DNA of 8,490 nt from an uncultured Clostridia bacterium (GTDB lineage Bacteria; Bacillota; Clostridia; Oscillospirales; Ruminococcaceae): the NCBI GenBank assembly GCA_947175045.1, contig CAMWLH010000072.1, positions 1-8,490 on the forward strand. Reading direction: 5' to 3'. Below, piece by piece: positions 5,657 through 8,490 of this stretch (position 1 is its first letter; each line of letters starts with the position of its first letter). Made by a program: the position numbers and the translations under genes. The notes beneath the pieces were generated by a model. It made no database searches. It was not told where the DNA came from and saw nothing but the letters and a program-made list of their open reading frames with translations.

Positions 5657-6457
5657 ATGTTTGACGTAGTTAAGTATGAATCCTCGTTCGGAGAGGTCGA
5701 GCTTTCTCCCGAAACAGTTATGAATTACCTTGTTAAGGGCAGAGGCAATGTTACCGAGCAAGAGATAATCTTCTTTATGAAGATGTGTGAGGCTCAGAAG
5801 CTCAACCCTTTTGTTCAGGGCGAGGTATATTTAATAAAGTATGGCGATAGCCCCGCGCAGATGGTTATTGGCTATGATACCTATAAGCGCAGGGCGGAGG
5901 ACAATCCTGCTTTTATTGATAAGGAGAGCGGCATAATCGTAAAACGCGGAAATGAGGTCATAAAGAAAGCGGGCGCGTGTCTGTATCCCGGAGAACTGCT
6001 CCTCGGAGGGTGGTGCAGGGTGACAAAGCTCCGTAACGGCAGGGAAGTAGCAGTTTACAAGGAATGCACGTTCAGCGAGTATAACAGCAGCAAGTCCACA
6101 TGGAAAGAGAAGCCCTGTATGATGATCGAGAAAGTGGCTGTATCGCAAGCGTTACGCGAAGCATTCCCCAAGGATTTTGAGGGATTGTATACAACGGAGG
6201 AGATGTCTCGTGTCGGCGAGACAGTACCGACGCAGGATTTCACAACCGAACGGCAGATAGCTGAGGTTATGATTACCAAAGAGCAGCGTGTTGAAATGTA
6301 CGAAAAGGCAAGGCAGCGTTTCGGTAAAGAGGGTGGCGACGAGGTAATAAGGCGGCTTGTTGAGGAAAGCGGTTATGAATCGACCAGAGATTTGACTGCT
6401 TCTCAGTATGAAGAATTGATGGAAAAGCTGGAAATGATGTTATCCGAAGCTGTGTGA
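5657..6457 (+). CDS. bet: Bet/RecT-family single-strand annealing protein
   Basis: This 266-residue protein anneals complementary single strands and promotes strand invasion in phage recombination. It shows the Bet blocks in order: LNPFVQGEVYLIKYG at 49-63, MVIGYDTYKRRAEDNPAF at 69-86, GGWCRV at 117-122, and the W-x(4)-CMMIEKVAVSQALREAFP region at 149-171, followed by FEGLYTTEEM. The C-terminal 70 residues are charged and helical, as is usual. The ATG at 5657 is chosen over the TTG at 5654 because the very strong AAGGAGGTGAT (5643-5653) then has a seven-base spacing. That site also spans the stop codon of the upstream gene. The nuclease gene upstream supplies the likely partner. Confidence in the superfamily is high; the choice between Bet and RecT subfamilies rests on the motifs alone. 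Confidence 0.92.
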   Translation: MFDVVKYESSFGEVELSPETVMNYLVKGRGNVTEQEIIFFMKMCEAQKLNPFVQGEVYLIKYGDSPAQMVIGYDTYKRRAEDNPAFIDKESGIIVKRGNEVIKKAGACLYPGELLLGGWCRVTKLRNGREVAVYKECTFSEYNSSKSTWKEKPCMMIEKVAVSQALREAFPKDFEGLYTTEEMSRVGETVPTQDFTTERQIAEVMITKEQRVEMYEKARQRFGKEGGDEVIRRLVEESGYESTRDLTASQYEELMEKLEMMLSEAV

Positions 6458-6463
6458 TGGATT

Positions 6464-7090
6464 ATGGCTGATGTGAAGTGGATAAAGATTGCTGTTGATA
6501 TGTTTAGCAGCAGGAAAATCAAGAATATAGAGAATATGCCTGACGGGGACGCTCTCCTTGTTATATGGTTTAAACTGATGTGTCTGGCAGGGACGATCAA
6601 TGATAAGGGATCAATATACATAACCCCGAGTGTTCCTTTTGAGATCGACGACCTTGCAAACGAGCTTAATAAGCCTGTTGAAACAGTGGCTCGCGCGTTG
6701 GACATATTTGAGAAATTCGACATGATTGAAACTGTTGACGGGATAATCAGCCTTACATCTTGGGAGAAGTATCAGAATATCGACGGATTGGAGAAAATCC
6801 GCTCCCAGACAAATGAGCGTGTAAAGCGATACAGGGAAAAGCAGAAGCTTCAACATCAGGCACAGGACGATATACAAATTGATCCGAAGTCTGAATTGCG
6901 ACCATGTGGTAAATCAATGGAAGTGTTATTAACAGAGGAACAGTATATGTCTCTTCTTGCGAAAATGGATATTGAAACGCTCAACTATTACTGCAATAGG
7001 ATCGAGGACTGTATCGTTAATAAGGGCTACAATATTCGTTCTCATTACAACACCATCTTAAAGTGGTGGGACGAGGACAGAAAAGCATAG
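6464..7090 (+). CDS. Phage replisome organizer / replication initiation protein
   Basis: This 208-residue protein has the N-terminal domain of phage replisome organizers (about residues 1-125): VKWIKIAVDMFSSRKIKNIE, ALLVIWFKLMCLAG, KGSIYIT, FEIDDLANELNKPVETV, ISLTSWEKYQ and NERVKRYREKQK. This winged-helix-type domain binds origin repeats in related phages. After a short polar linker, a second small domain (154-208) reads LTEEQYMSLLAKM and ends SHYNTILKWWDED, a C-terminal module also seen in such replication proteins, probably for contact with helicase or loader. The ribosome binding site is weak (TGATGGATT just before the ATG), and the start lies six bases after the Bet stop, so translation may be coupled. 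No DnaC-like loader gene follows within the window. Confidence 0.88.
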   Translation: MADVKWIKIAVDMFSSRKIKNIENMPDGDALLVIWFKLMCLAGTINDKGSIYITPSVPFEIDDLANELNKPVETVARALDIFEKFDMIETVDGIISLTSWEKYQNIDGLEKIRSQTNERVKRYREKQKLQHQAQDDIQIDPKSELRPCGKSMEVLLTEEQYMSLLAKMDIETLNYYCNRIEDCIVNKGYNIRSHYNTILKWWDEDRKA

Positions 7091-7152
7091 GGAATTGATG
7101 GATGACTACTTCCTCAAAAGAAATTGAGGAAAGACACGAAAGGAGCAGAATT

Positions 7153-8226
7153 ATGAAGCATGGAAGAACTTTACAGGAGCTTGCGGTGGAAATTCGCAGA
7201 CAGGCGGCAGAAAAGCGCGATTACCTTGCGGAAACCAATGTGATAAACATGGTACCCGATATTTCGGGCACAAGGTTTGTAGTTGATGGAGTGGACGGGG
7301 ATTTTTCAATCGCCGAAACCGCCCACAAACAAATCGGACAGTATACTGATATCCCGTGGAAATACTACGACAGAATGCGCAGTAACCCCGAGCTGCTTGC
7401 GCATAACGTAAATTACTGGCTGCACGGTATAGGCGCTCAGCCGGAACGCAGAATGATACGAACCCTCGACGGTTCGCTCAGAGCGTTTCTGTCAGATAGG
7501 TACAGGCGAATTGACAATATGCAGATCGCAGAGGCGGTATTGCCTATTATAGGGCAAATGCAGGAAGCAAGAGTTGATAGCTGTGAGATAACCGACAACA
7601 AGATGTATCTTAAAGTGGTGAATCCGCGCCTTACCGCGGAAGTCAGCAAGGGTGATGTAGTACAGGCAGGAATCGTAGTCAGCAATTCAGAGGTTGGGCT
7701 TGGCAGCGTCAGCGTGAGTCCGCTTATTTTTAGGCTTGTTTGCACCAACGGCATGATTGCACAGGATAGTTCTGTAAGAAAATACCATATCGGCAGAGCA
7801 AATGAGAGCGATATAGACCTTGGCATTTTTAGGGACGAAACCCTTGAAGCAGATGACAAGGCGCTTATGATGAAACTGCAGGACGCTGTTGCGGCTGCAG
7901 TTAATCAAGCGGTTTTTGCGAAAATAGTGGATCAACTGAAAGACGCAAAACAGGCGAAAATAGAGGCGAGAACCGTCCCAAAGGTCGTTGAGCTTACGTC
8001 AAAGCAGGTTGGAATCACGCAATATGAACAGGAGGGAGTTCTCGGTCATCTGATTGAGGGAGGGGACTTATCGCTGTATGGATTGGGCAACGCAGTTACC
8101 CGCTACGCACAGGATGTCAAGTCATATGATCGCTCTACCGACCTTGAAGCAATCGGATACAAGATTATCACTTTAGCTCCGACAGCTTGGAATACCATTC
8201 TGTCAACAGCAAACAAAGAGGTTTGA
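7153..8226 (+). CDS. DUF932 family phage/plasmid-like protein
   Basis: This 357-residue protein matches DUF932, a family found on phages and plasmids whose biochemical role I do not know to be established. Visible family blocks are the N-terminal RTLQELAVEI, DIPWKYYDRM at 67-76, RAFLSDRYRRIDN at 110-122, the glycine- and serine-rich GIVVSNSEVGLGSVSVSP at 173-190 and RLVCTNGMI at 194-202. The C-terminal third (230-357) is helical, ending LAPTAWNTIL. The ATG at 7153 is preferred because AAAGGAG (7139-7145) lies seven bases upstream and family members tend to begin close to this motif. An in-frame ATG at 7102 would add 17 hydrophilic residues and has a poor binding site. It lies between the initiator and RusA, so a part in DNA replication or repair is likely but inferred. 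Confidence 0.86.
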   Translation: MKHGRTLQELAVEIRRQAAEKRDYLAETNVINMVPDISGTRFVVDGVDGDFSIAETAHKQIGQYTDIPWKYYDRMRSNPELLAHNVNYWLHGIGAQPERRMIRTLDGSLRAFLSDRYRRIDNMQIAEAVLPIIGQMQEARVDSCEITDNKMYLKVVNPRLTAEVSKGDVVQAGIVVSNSEVGLGSVSVSPLIFRLVCTNGMIAQDSSVRKYHIGRANESDIDLGIFRDETLEADDKALMMKLQDAVAAAVNQAVFAKIVDQLKDAKQAKIEARTVPKVVELTSKQVGITQYEQEGVLGHLIEGGDLSLYGLGNAVTRYAQDVKSYDRSTDLEAIGYKIITLAPTAWNTILSTANKEV

Positions 8227-8228
8227 TA

Positions 8229-8490
8229 ATGATTATTGCAGAAGAATTAACGCACAAGGAAAGGGAAAATCTTACAAAGCAGATCATGGAGCAATGTTCA
8301 CAGACAAATTGTATGACTGTTAAATTCACTGTTCCAGATAATCCTTTCGGCAAACAGCGCCCGCGGCACAACCGCTACACGAATACAACATATACTCCCG
8401 AGGAAACCAAGCAGCACGAACAGCAAATAGCTCTGGAGTACAAGAAGCAGTGCGGTAACGCGCGGTTTGCAGCCGGTACATACATTGAGC
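8229..8490 (+). CDS. rusA: RusA-family Holliday junction resolvase, 3' end cut by the window
   Basis: The frame stays open to the right edge (87 full codons). From residue 29 it reads MTVKFTVPDNPFGKQRPR, then TTYTPEETKQHEQQIALEYK, the standard beginning of RusA-like endonucleases (PGNPxGKxRPR followed by a TYTP block). RusA dimers cut four-way junctions made during recombination. The catalytic aspartates expected later in the family lie beyond the window, so activity cannot be judged. The ATG at 8229 has AGAGGT six bases upstream and follows the DUF932 stop after two bases. It gives a 28-residue extension before the usual start; an internal ATG at 8313 fits the family length but has no convincing binding site. 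Identification rests on the N-terminal third only. Confidence 0.82.
   Translation, partial: MIIAEELTHKERENLTKQIMEQCSQTNCMTVKFTVPDNPFGKQRPRHNRYTNTTYTPEETKQHEQQIALEYKKQCGNARFAAGTYIE

Larger units (their letters stand above)
978..8490. mobile_element. Prophage left end: integration, immunity, recombination and early replication modules
   Basis: From just after queA to the right edge every gene is of phage or mobile-element type: large serine recombinase, Xre repressor, divergent Cro-like gene, PD-(D/E)XK exonuclease, Bet, replisome organizer, DUF932 and RusA. The order is the usual one for the left half of temperate siphophages of Firmicutes. The exact left junction cannot be fixed here; it probably lies between the 3' end of queA and the 3' end of the recombinase. 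No structural, packaging or lysis genes are inside the window, so an integrative element that borrowed a phage early region is not fully excluded. The right end is outside the window. Confidence 0.87.

Noticed and set aside
7102..7152. ATG at 7102 as the start of the DUF932 protein
   Set aside because: Its binding site is weak, while the in-frame ATG at 7153 follows AAAGGAG at seven bases and fits the family start.
7437..7859. Minus-strand open frame of 140 codons
   Set aside because: It is antisense to the conserved core of the DUF932 gene, has no ribosome binding site I could see and resembles no known family.
1..8490. tRNA genes, CRISPR arrays, insertion sequences, toxin-antitoxin pairs or defence genes
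   Set aside because: I looked for cloverleaf-like tRNA sequence, regular repeats, transposase motifs and typical defence domains and saw none that could be supported.

Overview
The window looks like the left end of a prophage (or a closely related integrated element) in a low-to-medium G+C Firmicute, most likely a Clostridia-class gut bacterium of the Ruminococcus/Oscillospiraceae kind. This placement is an inference from the strong AAGGAGG-type ribosome binding sites, the clostridial style of the large serine recombinase and the mix of phage families. No ribosomal RNA or other direct taxonomic marker is present.

The layout has four parts. (1) Bases 1-977 are chromosomal: the 3' part of queA (tRNA queuosine synthesis), cut by the window edge and followed by a strong hairpin at 1000-1031. 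(2) Bases 1042-3170, on the minus strand, hold a lysogeny operon: a short Xre-type repressor followed 23 bases later by a 573-residue large serine recombinase, which runs convergently into queA. (3) Bases 3171-3622 are the control region. They contain a consensus rightward promoter (TTGACA-17-TATAAT) with a TTGCC-N4-GGCAA palindrome between its -35 and -10 boxes, a Cro-like gene, and two more copies of the palindrome at the end of that gene and just upstream of the next one. (4) From 3623 to the right edge, the plus strand holds a tightly packed early operon: a Cys-containing HTH protein, a 56-residue small protein, a PD-(D/E)XK exonuclease, a coiled-coil protein, a Bet/RecT single-strand annealing protein, a replisome-organizer-type replication initiator, a DUF932 protein and the start of a RusA-type Holliday junction resolvase.

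Together these form a classic temperate switch feeding a recombination and replication module. The exonuclease and Bet form a two-component (SynExo-like) recombinase pair, the replisome organizer probably opens the phage origin, and RusA would resolve branched intermediates. No RNA genes, CRISPR arrays or insertion sequences were seen. Most genes belong to known families. The less explained parts are the coiled-coil protein between exonuclease and Bet, the 56-residue protein, the DUF932 protein where a helicase loader is often found, and the three-copy operator set. I did not find a clearly new multi-gene system.
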